In this document: piece after piece, positions 41,191-52,335 of the stretch
Layout: each line of letters opens with the position of its first letter
Position numbering within the stretch: position 1 is the stretch's first letter
Assembly: GCA_963813345.1 (NCBI GenBank)
Contig: CAWEYR010000024.1
Span: 372,001-436,000 of the forward strand
Reading direction: 5' to 3'
Length of the DNA: 64,000 bases
Source: CAWDDA01 sp963813345
GTDB taxonomy: Bacteria; Acidobacteriota; Blastocatellia; RBC074
Position numbers and translations under genes: made by a program
The notes under the pieces: model-generated
What the model was told of the DNA's origin: nothing
The model's input: the letters and a program-made list of their open reading frames with translations, nothing else
Databases searched by the model: none

Positions 41191-42165
41191 ATGCGAGCAG
41201 GTGTCATTCTCTTTAATCTCGGCGGGCCGGAGAAGCTGAATGACGTACGCCCGTTCCTCTACAACCTCTTCTCCGATCCCGAAATCATAAGAACCGGTTC
41301 GCCGGCACTGCAAAAGCCTCTCGCCTGGTTGATCTCCACGCTAAGGGCCCGCAAATCGTCGGGCTACTACTCACTCATCGGTGGCGGTTCCCCGCTAAGG
41401 AAGATCACTGAGGAGCAAGCGCAAGCCCTTGAAGAAGACCTTGCTCTACTGGGACTGCAGGCAAAGGTATATGTTGGGATGCGGTACTGGCATCCCTTCA
41501 CGAGCGACGCGATTGATGCCATTCTCCGCGACCAGATCACTGATCTTGTGGTTCTTCCTCTCTATCCGCAGTTCTCCGTTTCAACCACTGGCTCAAGCAT
41601 CAAGGAAATGAAACGCCTTCTTGACGAGCGTGGAGGTGTGAGACAGATGCGTCGACACTACATCACAAGATGGTATGATCAACGCGAGTATATTTCGGTT
41701 GTTGCCCGCCAGATTGAACAAGAGATTGCACACTTCCCTGAACCGCGTCCACAGAGAGTCCATCTGCTTTTCAGTGCTCATAGTGTTCCGCGAAGCTATA
41801 TCGAGCGCGGTGATCCGTACCTTTATCAAACCGAGGAGACAGTCAGACTGGTGTGTGCAAAGCTCGGAAACTCAGCTCCGTTCAGTCTCAGCTTTCAGAG
41901 CAAGGTTGGACCCGTAAAATGGCTCGAGCCCTCGACAGACAGCGCTCTCAAGCAATTGCGGGAGAGTGGAGTGGATCAGGTGCTGACGATTCCGATCAGC
42001 TTCGTCTCAGATCATATCGAGACGCTTTATGAGCTCGACATTCTCTATCGGAAGCGGGCAGAAGAACTCGGTTTCAAGAGTTACAGGCGCGTTCCGGCTC
42101 TTAACTGCGAACCCGAATTCATTCGGGCGCTGGCAACGATGGTTGTAGAATTGATGAGCAGGTAG
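41191..42165 (+). CDS. hemH: Ferrochelatase
   Basis: A protein of 324 residues that inserts Fe2+ into protoporphyrin IX (or coproporphyrin III). GVILFNLGGPEKLNDVRPFL is the N-terminal signature, YYSLIGGGSPLRKIT follows, HLLFSAHSVPRSYI includes the catalytic His, and ISFVSDHIETLYELDI holds the conserved Glu of the active site. It ends the haem cluster after hemE and the M16 pair. The upstream gap is only 46 bases, made of short tandem repeats. Intact. Confidence 0.95.
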   Translation: MRAGVILFNLGGPEKLNDVRPFLYNLFSDPEIIRTGSPALQKPLAWLISTLRARKSSGYYSLIGGGSPLRKITEEQAQALEEDLALLGLQAKVYVGMRYWHPFTSDAIDAILRDQITDLVVLPLYPQFSVSTTGSSIKEMKRLLDERGGVRQMRRHYITRWYDQREYISVVARQIEQEIAHFPEPRPQRVHLLFSAHSVPRSYIERGDPYLYQTEETVRLVCAKLGNSAPFSLSFQSKVGPVKWLEPSTDSALKQLRESGVDQVLTIPISFVSDHIETLYELDILYRKRAEELGFKSYRRVPALNCEPEFIRALATMVVELMSR

Positions 42166-42189
42166 GGTGTCGCTGACGCCGAGGGCAAA

Positions 42190-42315
42190 TGTAGCCAGGG
42201 GCTGAGTCTCGAAACCGTGCTTGCGTGAGAGTGCATCCAGGGATGCGAGACGGCTGGAACCTGCGCTTCGCATCCCTGGAGATCGCGTGTCAGTCGAAGC
42301 TCACTGGCTACGTTT
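42190..42315. repeat. Inverted repeat between hemH and larC
   Basis: TGTAGCCA (42,190) answers TGGCTAC near 42,309. CCAGGGATGCGA at 42,237-42,248 answers TCGCATCCCTGG at 42,268-42,279. Intervening parts pair less well. The element is unrelated in sequence to the other palindromes here. Confidence 0.7.
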
Positions 42316-42351
42316 GACTGCGATGATGCGCTCTTGAGGACCGACTTGATT

Positions 42352-43598
42352 ATGCGCACGCTATATCTTGATTGTTTCTCCGGAATCAGCGGCGACATGT
42401 TTGTCGGCGCGATGCTCGATCTTGGAGTTAGCTTTGAGGAGCTGCGAGAGCAGCTTGCTCGACTTGGCCTGACTGACTACAGGCTCGTCACGTCACGCGT
42501 CGATCGGTCTGGAATCTCAGCGACCAAATTTGACTGCATCGTCGAGGCTCCGCACGATCACGATCATCATCACCATCATCATCATCATGTTCTTCTCATT
42601 CTCATCGGCCGCTTTCAGAGATCGAGAGGATGATCCGGGAGTCAAAACTGAAAGAGTCAGTCAAAGAGCGAGCGACTTCGATCTTCAGAAAACTCGGGTC
42701 TGCTGAATCCAGAATTCATAATGTGCCCCTGGAGACCATACAGTTTCACGAAGTCGGTGCCGTCGATTCGATCGTCGACATTGTTGGTGTGAGTATTTGT
42801 CTCGACTTGCTTAGTGTCGATCGGATAGTAAGCTCACCCTTGAAAGTCGGAACTGGAACCTTCACGTGCTCGCACGGCGTGTATCCGGTTCCTGGACCGG
42901 CCACTGCGGAGTTGCTCAAAGGTATTCCATCTTATGCGGGCGAGGTCGACGGAGAGCTTGTTACTCCCACGGGTGCCGCAATCGTCGCTACTCTGGCAAG
43001 CGGATTCGGCTCTTTACCAATGCTCAAAATCGATGAAGTGGGTTATGGCGCGGGGACTCGAGATACTGCGCGATTTCCGAATGTGCTGCGCGTGATTCTC
43101 GGCAACGAGGAAAGCGGATCGGAAGCTGATTCTGTTGCAGTGATTGAGACCAACGTCGACGATCTGAATTCCCAGGTGTACGGTCACGTTATGGAACGGC
43201 TTTTTGCCGCTGGAGCACTTGATGTCTTCTTCACACCTGTTCAAATGAAGAAGAACCGGCCCGGCGTGCTGGTGACAGTCATTGCGCAGCCTTCTGATCG
43301 AGAGCGAGTCTCTGCAGTGCTCTTCAACGAGACGACAACACTTGGAGTTCGTTATCGAATCGAGCAGCGTGAAATACTGAGGCGAGAGCACAAATTGGTC
43401 GAGACTCGCTTTGGCTCGATCAGAATCAAACTTGGATTCTCAAGCGACGGTACACTCTCGAGCTACACACCTGAGTTTGAAGATTGTCGCGACGCTGCAA
43501 TCAGATCAGCTGCACCGCTTCATCAGATCCAGGCTGAAGCTGTCAGCGCTTTTCTGCGCGAAAGAGCCGAACGAGAAGTTTTCGGCGAAGAAAGTTAG
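42352..43598 (+). CDS. larC: LarC, nickel insertion for the nickel-pincer cofactor (one frameshift)
   Basis: LYLDCFSGISGDMFVGAMLD is the LarC signature. A His-rich metal loop (about eight to twelve His in HDHDHHHHHHHH) follows, and the frame changes near 42,590. The second part reads MIRESKLKESVKERATSIF, LETIQFHEVGAVDSIVDIVG, GELVTPTGAAI, ETNVDDLNSQVYGHVME and FFTPVQMKKNRPG. The corrected length is about 415 residues. LarC inserts nickel in the last step of pincer cofactor formation, so it is needed by the LarA homologue near 27 kb. In Lactobacillus plantarum LarC is made by a programmed frameshift, but that junction lies in a different, more C-terminal place. Confidence 0.92.
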
Positions 43599-43602
43599 CG
43601 GA

Positions 43603-44334
43603 ATGAGTGCATCGACGGCAGCGATCCTGATAATCGGCAATGAGATACTCAGCGGAAAGACCGAAGAGTCGAATGCGCGTTATCTGATCGGCGAGCTCAG
43701 AGAGCTTGGAATTGAGCTGCGACGGATCGTTGTCGTTAGTGATTCGGTTGATGAAGTTGCTGAAGCCGTGAAACAGCTGTCAGTTCTCTTCGATATCGTC
43801 TTCTCGTCAGGCGGTGTTGGTCCTACTCACGACGACGTGACGATCGCAGGTATCGCACGTGGGTTCAACGAACCGGTCGTTCGGCATCCGGACCTGGAAG
43901 CCCGCATTCGGCAATACTTCGGTGAAGCAACGAATGAGTCTCGCTTGCGCATGGCAGACGTTCCGAATGGCAGCCAGTTGATCGAGGCTCCCGACCTGCG
44001 TTGGCCGGTGCTATGTTGCCGGAACGTTTTCGTTCTTCCCGGAGTACCCGAACTTTTTCGTATGAAATTTGCGGCGATCCGTGAGAGGTTTCGGGTCAAT
44101 CCGTTCTTCGCACGTGCAATCTACACCAGCGAAGATGAATTTGAGCTCGCTGAACGCTTGAGCAAGATCGCACAGGCATTTCCATCGGTATCTATAGGTT
44201 CCTATCCAAACTTCTCGTCCACGGAATATCGCGTCAAATTGACACTCGAATCCAAAGACGAAAACGCCGTGAAGGCCGCGTTTTCAACATTATTAGATCG
44301 TCTGGATGGTCAACGAATTGTGAGGTTTGACTGA
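43603..44334 (+). CDS. CinA-like molybdopterin-binding-fold protein (N-domain only)
   Basis: A protein of 243 residues. ILIIGNEILSGKTEESNARY and the acidic-loop/glycine motif FSSGGVGPTHDDVTIAGIAR define a MoCF-type domain as in CinA. LPGVPELFRMKF is the usual next motif. The C-terminal nicotinamide-nucleotide amidase domain of full CinA is absent, so it belongs to the short CinA-like group, whose role may be nucleotide (ADP-ribose) hydrolysis. ATG 43,603 follows the larC stop by five bases, suggesting coupling. Intact; convergent with argH. Confidence 0.87.
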   Translation: MSASTAAILIIGNEILSGKTEESNARYLIGELRELGIELRRIVVVSDSVDEVAEAVKQLSVLFDIVFSSGGVGPTHDDVTIAGIARGFNEPVVRHPDLEARIRQYFGEATNESRLRMADVPNGSQLIEAPDLRWPVLCCRNVFVLPGVPELFRMKFAAIRERFRVNPFFARAIYTSEDEFELAERLSKIAQAFPSVSIGSYPNFSSTEYRVKLTLESKDENAVKAAFSTLLDRLDGQRIVRFD

Positions 44335-44398
44335 AAGCCCGGCATTGGCCTGCGCACGAGGCATTAAGTGCTGTATTAGCAATACCTTATCTTCCTGC

Positions 44399-44510
44399 TT
44401 GACAATGGCATAGGCATTGTAGCAAATTTAGGGTAGTCCGACTGTTGATGAGGTGAGGACATCAGCAGTTCAGAATCGGCCAGTGGGTTCCCAGCTCGCT
44501 GGCCGATTCT
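44399..44510 (+). ncRNA. Candidate small RNA or bidirectional terminator between cinA and argH
   Basis: Between two convergent genes, TTGACA (44,399-44,404) is followed 15 to 17 bases later by a weak -10 (TAGCAA or GCAAAT). Next, CTGTTGATG (44,442-44,450) pairs with CATCAGCAG (44,460-44,468) around the loop AGGTGAGGA. Then GAATCGGCCAG (44,473-44,483) pairs perfectly with CTGGCCGATTC (44,499-44,509), followed by TTC. No other gene uses this promoter-like signal. A simple bidirectional terminator explains the second hairpin but not the first. Confidence 0.35.
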
Positions 44511-44527
44511 TCGCAATGCTTCTCTAT

Positions 44528-45928
<1,401 letters not shown>

Positions 45929-45931
45929 CAA

Positions 45932-47042
45932 CTACCCTCTGGGCGGCACGTGTTGCCTGATTGTTTTGAGAATCAGGTCGATCTCAGGTTGTGACTTGGA
46001 TCCTGGACTGAACGCGTAAGGTCGTGATTGATCGACAGATTTGAGAAGGATCACCGAAAGCGTATTCATCTTGGACGGTGTCACTTCTTTGATTTGAGAG
46101 CTGCTCAGGTTGAGTACGTGAGCCTGTTCGTTTGAAGCGTCGACCAGCAGCAGGCGATCCGGCATGATCCGCAACCAACCGGATTTCGGGTCCACAAAGT
46201 CATACTGCCCGTCCGGCTTCTTGTTGGCACGCCGGCCCGGTTGTGGATCATATGTCACGCGAAACACAGCTGCGCCCTTGAGGGCGATCGCCTTATCCAT
46301 TGCGGCTGCCGCCTTGGTCTGATCGTTCTTATGATAAAGGTACATTACACCCAGCAGCTCCCAGGCGCCGGGCTCGCTGTCATCATCGGCTGTCAGCTTT
46401 TCGAGGCGGGAAATAGTGTCGTCGATGTTTTTTGAATCAGGAGCATTGAATGCCGCGGTGATCCCCTGCAAGCGTGCCTGATATCCCGCTTCGGTGAGGC
46501 CGGTCCGATTCAACCTCAGCGTGTAGCCGATTGGTCCGATTGATGGATCGACGGCGCCGACAATCCGAACGTGGTATTCTCCCTCTTTGGGAACCGTTCC
46601 GCCTGGCGTGTCGAGTTTGAATTCGCCGCTGCGCGGGTCACGAAGCGTCGGCAGGCCTTTACCTTCCTTTTCGTATATCTGCACCGCAAGCGCCGGATTT
46701 GTGCTCTGCAAAAAGATCGTGAAAAGATCTGCATCGCTCAGCGCGACGCTGTATTCGTCGTAATAGATTCCGACCTTGATCTGTCCCGATGTCTGAGGAT
46801 CAAGACTTCCAGTCACCAGCTGGTTGAATGCAACCGGCAATATGCTCGCAGGCGCACGAGCCGCAACTGGCGCCGGCGGCTCTTCTCTTACCGTTTTCGG
46901 CGCGGGCGTCGGTGTCGGCTTTGGCTTTGTTGACTTTGCGCCCGGCAAGCGCGCGTCACCTCCCTGAGCCAATACCTGAGTATTCCCACTGAAAGTCACC
47001 AACAGAAGAACAGACTGTGATGAGGAAAATTCGTTTGTTCAT
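45932..47042 (-). CDS. Secreted protein with Pro/Lys-rich linker and a TPR-like region (possible frameshift at the start)
   Basis: The body encodes a Pro/Lys-rich linker (KPKPTPTPAPKTVREEPPAP), a beta-rich domain like pre-peptidase C-terminal domains (GTVPKEGEYHVRIVGA, GYTLRLNRTG), a short TPR-like helical stretch (ELLGVMYLYHKNDQTKAAAA) and a C-terminal domain (WLRIMPDRLLLVDASNEQAH) possibly of PH-like fold. Upstream ATG 47,042 gives NKRIFLITVCSS, part of a signal peptide; joining it to the body needs one indel near 47,015. I do not recognise a named family. It sits 45 bases after the kinase/FGE gene and directly before argH, so it may be part of the kinase's signalling output. Confidence 0.7.
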
Positions 47043-47087
47043 AAAAATCACCCGGCGAACTTGTCGCCTCAGGAGCTGCGCGCGGTG

Positions 47088-49469
47088 CTAGGGCTGTGGT
47101 GCATCCTGTGCGCAGCGAAATCCAGTCTTTGAATAATCTATAGTACCCGGTTTGAAGAACTGATCACCAGGTCGCGGCCAGTCATTTCGAGTGGCGGGCC
47201 ATCCGCGCCTTAAGGTCGCTGTCGCCTGGGCCGCCTGACTCACATACGATCCCCCACGGATCACTTTGATGTTCTTATAACCCGGGGGAGTCTCGGTCAC
47301 TTTGCCACCCGGATATGCCACGAAATCGCTGGACGTCCATTCCCACACATTTCCAGCGAGATCGAGCATTCCGTATGGACTCGCACCCTGAGGATGGCTT
47401 CCTACTGCCTCAGCCGTGCGTTTTTCACCCTGCTTCGAGAGTACGTTGGCGGCATCGGGTAGCAAGGTGCCGCCCCACGGATAGAGTCCGCCCGTCGGTA
47501 CCGCGAGCTGCGAACTCCCATTCCTCTTCGGTTGGAAGTCGCTTTCCGGACCAGCTGGCGTAGGCACGGGCATCCTCCCACGTGACATCGGTGACAGGCA
47601 GCTTCTCAGATCCTGGCGGCAACATTACCATCAGGCCACGAAGGAGGTGGAGGATAATTGTTCTCCGCCACAAACTTCTGATACTGCTCGTTAGTTACCT
47701 CGGTTACGATCCATGAAAAACGGCTTGACGGTCACGCTGTGTGCTGGACGTTCGTCGCTCCTCTCCATCATCTCGTCCCATCGAAAAGTCCCCGCCAGGT
47801 ATGTACGCCATTCCCACGGGAGGATTGGACGCGCTGTTGAGTGGCGTCGGAGAAGCTTCTGGACTGGGAACCACAGACGCGGTTGGAGTCGGCGCGACAG
47901 AGGGTTGATTGTCGCCTCCTCTGCCGAAAACAAACCATCCGATTACGCCGAGAACCAGTAGCCCGGCCAACGCAGCTCCAGCCACGGGGATCGCAGAGCC
48001 TCGTCGAGGCTGCGTCGGCGGTGCCTTGATCGACCGCGCGGGCGCCGGAACTGCTTTCAACGCCGCGCCACCGGCCGCAGATTTGCCATCTGACTTTGCC
48101 CCTGGCCTGCTTCGATTTTGAAGCTTCGTTTTTCTTATCGTTCAACACGAGATGGCGCCGAGATGGGCGATGTCGCGGCACCTTTAAGTAATTCAGTTCC
48201 GTCTGGCGGAGCAAACTGGGTCTCATAGCCCGGTCGACTCTGTTCAGCCAGTCCAGAGGTCTTTTGTGCCTTTTCTTCGCCAGATATCTTCTGCAACTCA
48301 GTTTCTTGCCCGGGGCCACAGGGGCAGGAGACACAAGCTCTGCCGTAGCTTTCTCCGCAATTGACACCACTCGCGAAATCAGATGCAAACTCGATCGCGG
48401 ATTGATGACGCTTTGACGGTTCCTTCTCGAGAGCTCGCAGGATCACGTTCTCAAGCGAGGGGTTGATCGCGGCGGTGAAGCTGCGAAGGAGGCTTCGGTT
48501 TTTCTGTGACGTGTTTGATAGCAACTCCGGTTGGAGTCTTCGCTATAAACGGCGTCATACCGGTAAGCATCTCGTAAGTCACAACACCGAGGCTATAGAC
48601 ATCAGAGCGCGCGTCAGCGGACTCTCCCTGACACTGTTCAGGCGACATGTAGTGAGGCGTCCCGATCACGGTCCCAACGTTGGTGAGATTCTTTTCGAGA
48701 CTGAGCGTATCGAGCATCACGTCACGCAGTTTCGCGATGCCGAAATCGAGCAGCTTGACGTAATCACCCTCACTGTGAGCGTCGAGAAGCATTATGTTGT
48801 CCGGCTTGATGTCGCGATGGACGATGCCGCTCCGATGCGCTGCCTCAAGTGCTGCGCACGCCTGACGGATAATGTTTGCAGCGCGATCAGGCGGGACCTT
48901 CCCGGTCTCTATGAGCACCTGGCGCAAACTTTGTCCCGCCAGAAGCTCCATGACGATGTAAACCGTTCCATCCTGGTCTTCCCCAAAGTCGTGAATCACG
49001 ACCGCGTTCGGATGGTGGAGCATCGCGGCAGCGCGCGCCTCGCGGTAGAACCGCTGTCGCGATTGCGCATTCTCAATTACTTCGGGACGCAAAACCTTGA
49101 CGGCTACTGTATCCCCGATATGCAAACGGCGAGCACGATAGATATCACCCATCCCGCCAGATGCCAGGAATTCGTCGAGTTGGTAGCGACCTCCGAGGAC
49201 CTTTCCCACTGCGTTGCCACTCGCGCGCACGCGAATGGTGGGCGGTGACGCGTCCCGTCTGAAATCGGTGGTATATCGGAAGTCTGTCCGCCTTCGGCTT
49301 TCTGTGAAGCGGGCGCTTCGATCTCGTTTGAGGGCCAGACCGAGGTCCTCAAGGGATCAGAATTCGCTCCGGTCGCTTTGGGAAGCCTGGCAGTTGCGAG
49401 TTCGCCGCCGCAGGAGGGACAGAAAGTCGATCCATCAGCTATTGTTTGGCCACAACCTGTACAAAACAT
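47088..49469 (-). CDS. Zinc-ribbon / Ser-Thr kinase / TM / FGE-sulfatase domain protein (about seven frameshifts)
   Basis: Frames on the minus strand form one protein of about 790 residues. A zinc ribbon comes first (FCTGCGQTI, CPSCGGEL). The kinase domain then has LASGGMGDIYRA (P-loop), VAVKVL (Lys), HRDIKPDNIM, DFGIAKL (DFG) and GTPHYMSPEQ. A Pro/Thr linker and one TM helix (AALAGLLVLGVIGWFVFG) follow. The last part is a formylglycine-enzyme-like domain: GMAYIPGGDFSMG, VTNEQYQKFVAENNYPP, LPTEEEWEFAARG, GNVWEWTSSD and KVIRGGSYV. Breaks lie near 49,235, 48,475, 48,135, 47,780, 47,695, 47,610 and 47,490. Kinase-FGE fusions are known in Acidobacteriota. The FGE part probably binds ligands rather than oxidising cysteine. 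Confidence 0.82.
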
Positions 49470-49621
49470 TGCTTGTCATTATGCCACACGAGACACGAAT
49501 ACTCGTGAGGGCTGGGGAATCGTCGTGCGCGCCTCCACTTTTTAGCGCACAATCGTCAATTTAAAAGTCTAGCACACGGTTCTTTCGCGGTCACGTTCTT
49601 TTCGGTTATGATCACTTCTGT

Positions 49622-51220
49622 ATGCCGGTGACGATGCTTGAAAAGCGTCCCGTCGCGCTGATCATTCTCGACGGATTCGGTTACGCTGAATCGACAGAAG
49701 GAAATGCGATCGCTCTTGCCCGCACTCCATTCCTTGATCAGTATCTTCTGAAATACCCTCATACCCTGCTCGAAGGCTCCGGCGCGCGCGTCGGACTTCC
49801 TGAGCCGTTTATGGGCAACTCTGAAGTTGGCCACCTCAATATCGGTGCCGGCCGCGTGGTGCCGCTCGATATCACGCGCATCGACGAAGCAATCGCTTCG
49901 GGGACGTTTGCCGAGAATCCTGTACTTCAGGCGGCCGTTGATGCAGGCAAGCATACGGCTCTGCATCTTATGGGCCTGGTCTCCGATGGTGGCGTTCATT
50001 CTTCACTTTCACACCTCATCGCGCTGCTCGAGATGGCCGCTTCGCGCGGCGTGCACAGAGTCTTTGTGCACTGCTTTACTGACGGACGCGATACTGCCCC
50101 AACAGCAGCTTTGAAATACGTGGATGAGCTCGCGGGCGAGATGAAACGCATCGGGATCGGCAGGATCGCGTCTCTTTGCGGCCGATATTTCGCGATGGAT
50201 CGCGATAACAGATGGGATCGAATCGAACGTGCCTACCTGGCGATCGCGTCGGGCAAAGGACGCATTCGAACTGATCCGCATCTCGCGATTGAGGAGTCTT
50301 ACGAGCTCGGAGTCACAGATGAGTTTATTGAGCCGATCGTCATCACTGACGAGGACAACAATCCCATAGGTCGTGTGCAAAATGGTGATTCGATCATCTT
50401 TTTCAATTTCCGCGCAGATCGCGCTCGCCAGCTGACCCGGGCATTCTCAGGCCGCAATTTCGATGCCTTTGGACGGGAGCCGATCTCCGAGCTCAACTTT
50501 GCGGCCTTTACTCAGTACGATCGCTCGTTCACTACTCCGATCGTTTTTCCACCAGTGTCAATTCATAACACTCTCGCTGATGTATTCGCTGCGCACGGCG
50601 TCAGGAATCTGAGGATTGCGGAAACAGAGAAATACGCGCACGTCACTTACTTTTTCAATGGAGGCATTGAGCCCGAGTTTCCGGGAGAAAGCCGCATCCT
50701 CGTGCCATCACCAATGGTAGCGACCTATGATCTCCAGCCTGAGATGAGTGCCTTCAAAGTAACGGACAAGATTTGCCGCGCATTGGATGACGGCGAGTTT
50801 GATGTGATCATCGTGAACCTCGCAAATGCTGACATGGTCGGGCACACCGGCAATCTCAAAGCTACCATTGCCGCTGTCGAAGCAATTGATACGTGTCTTG
50901 GCTGGATCATTGGAACTATAGAGCGCGTCAAAGGGGCAGCGATCATCACCTCGGATCATGGCAACGCCGAACAGATGATCGACCCCGAGACTTCGGGACC
51001 GAGCACCGCGCATACCAACAATCCGGTTCCGTTCATACTATGCGATCCGCGGTTCACGGCATCGCTTCGATCGAACGGCGCGCTCGAAGATATCGCCCCG
51101 ACAATGCTGGCGCTGCTCGGAATTCAGCCGCCAGACGAGATGACCGGACGCAGCTTGCTCCCGGAGCACCAGTTAGAGGATGCCAGCACCGCAAGCAATC
51201 TTCGTAGCACACATCAGTAG
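49622..51220 (+). CDS. gpmI: 2,3-bisphosphoglycerate-independent phosphoglycerate mutase
   Basis: An alkaline-phosphatase-superfamily enzyme of 532 residues that interconverts 3- and 2-phosphoglycerate. ALIILDGFGYAESTEGNAI carries the first Mn-binding Asp, GNSEVGHLNIGAG the catalytic Ser, HCFTDGRDTAPTAALKYVDE and GRYFAMDRDNRWDRIE the substrate residues, and IITSDHGNAEQMID the second metal site. Start ATG 49,622; a second ATG lies four codons on. It is divergent from the kinase/FGE gene. The last 41 bases overlap the next gene. Intact. Confidence 0.96.
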   Translation: MPVTMLEKRPVALIILDGFGYAESTEGNAIALARTPFLDQYLLKYPHTLLEGSGARVGLPEPFMGNSEVGHLNIGAGRVVPLDITRIDEAIASGTFAENPVLQAAVDAGKHTALHLMGLVSDGGVHSSLSHLIALLEMAASRGVHRVFVHCFTDGRDTAPTAALKYVDELAGEMKRIGIGRIASLCGRYFAMDRDNRWDRIERAYLAIASGKGRIRTDPHLAIEESYELGVTDEFIEPIVITDEDNNPIGRVQNGDSIIFFNFRADRARQLTRAFSGRNFDAFGREPISELNFAAFTQYDRSFTTPIVFPPVSIHNTLADVFAAHGVRNLRIAETEKYAHVTYFFNGGIEPEFPGESRILVPSPMVATYDLQPEMSAFKVTDKICRALDDGEFDVIIVNLANADMVGHTGNLKATIAAVEAIDTCLGWIIGTIERVKGAAIITSDHGNAEQMIDPETSGPSTAHTNNPVPFILCDPRFTASLRSNGALEDIAPTMLALLGIQPPDEMTGRSLLPEHQLEDASTASNLRSTHQ

Positions 51221-52250
51221 CATCACAGAAACCGTGCTCGCAGTCCCTGCACTGCGCTCTCTACGCCGGCACCTTCCTGACGCGGTGATCACGGTCGCTG
51301 CGAGCAGAGAAGGTTCTGACCTTATGAGACTTGGCCGGCTGGCTGATGAAATTCTCAGCGCCGAGCGTCTGGGTCGCAACTTGCTTCTTCCGAATCGTTT
51401 CGTGTCAACTGTTCAGACTCTACGAATGCTCCGCGGCAGATCCTTCGATGTAGCAATCGATCTGAGCAGGAACACCGAGTCTTCGTTAGCGATTCGGCTC
51501 GTTTCAGCACCGGAACTGCAAGAGGATTCGCCCAGTACTTTCGACAAGCTGCGAAGAATAATCTCAAATCGCCCGTCGCATTCCCTGCACGTTGCGCAGG
51601 AGTATCTGCAAAGGCTTGAGCCCCTGGGGGTGAGACCTGTCGAAGCCGAACCGCGACTGTTCACAAATCCCGAGGCGGACCAGCGGTTTGAGAAACTGCT
51701 GGCCAAACATCGCGTCGGATCTGGCGAGCTGCTTGTCGGAGTTCACGCCGGTGCAAGGCACGGAAGGGATCGATGGCCAGTCGAGAGATTTGCTTCAATG
51801 GCCGCGCGAATGATCCATAACTTCGATGCGTACGCGCTCATCTTTGCCGGACCTGATGAAAAGGGGCTCGCAAAAAAGATCGCAAAACAGGTGGGATCGA
51901 AACGAGTGATTGTTTTCGAGTCAGTGAAGCTTGAAGATCTTGTTTCGGCATCTGCTCGAATGAGTCTGTTCATTGCGAATCATTCGGGTCCTGCGCATAT
52001 TGCCGCCGCGGCGGGCGCTCCTGTAGTGACTGCTTCCGGCGCCCTGACACCTTCGACGCGCGACATCCTGAGTCCGAATCGCACTCACATCCGCGCGACC
52101 TCGTTGAATGCGGTCAGCGAGGAGGATGTTTTTGAAGCTGCGTGCCAGCTTATCAAACGCAGCCGCTCGGCTGCACACGGGATTTTCAGTTGCATAGAGA
52201 CGATTCTCACGCGAAGCCGCGAAGACGCGAAAAAGAATATCAGTGATTAA
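51180..52250 (+). CDS. GT9 family glycosyltransferase (ADP-heptose:LPS heptosyltransferase-like)
   Basis: A GT-B protein of 356 residues. IFVAHISSITETVLAVPALR opens the fold, the donor-binding domain has LLVGVHAGARHGRDRWPVERF and LIFAGPDEKGLAKKI, and FIANHSGPAHIAAAAGAPVV is the GT9 C-terminal block. It probably transfers heptose or a similar sugar to lipopolysaccharide core. It overlaps gpmI by 41 bases. About 20 C-terminal residues (ETILTRSREDAKKNISD) are encoded by an inverted repeat, so the native C-terminus may be shorter; alternatively the repeat has extended the protein. No other LPS core gene is adjacent. Confidence 0.82.
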   Translation: MPAPQAIFVAHISSITETVLAVPALRSLRRHLPDAVITVAASREGSDLMRLGRLADEILSAERLGRNLLLPNRFVSTVQTLRMLRGRSFDVAIDLSRNTESSLAIRLVSAPELQEDSPSTFDKLRRIISNRPSHSLHVAQEYLQRLEPLGVRPVEAEPRLFTNPEADQRFEKLLAKHRVGSGELLVGVHAGARHGRDRWPVERFASMAARMIHNFDAYALIFAGPDEKGLAKKIAKQVGSKRVIVFESVKLEDLVSASARMSLFIANHSGPAHIAAAAGAPVVTASGALTPSTRDILSPNRTHIRATSLNAVSEEDVFEAACQLIKRSRSAAHGIFSCIETILTRSREDAKKNISD

Positions 52251-52301
52251 AAGGCAGCACTTCTTTGGTTCTTTTCGCGTCTTCGCGGCTTCGCGTGAAT
52301 C
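52202..52301. repeat. Inverted repeat overlapping the 3' end of the GT9 gene
   Basis: TCACGCGAAGCCGCGAAGAC (from about 52,206) is complemented by the matching arm that ends with CTTCGCGTGAATC at 52,301, across a loop of about 25 bases. TTCTT on both sides extends the stem. The left arm is read as coding. Confidence 0.85.
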
Positions 52302-52335
52302 TCTTGCAGAGGCGACGGCCTTCAGTGCCGCATGG

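Noticed and set aside
42170..42330. tRNA or riboswitch before larC
   Set aside because: The folding is a simple inverted repeat without acceptor stem, CCA or conserved riboswitch core.
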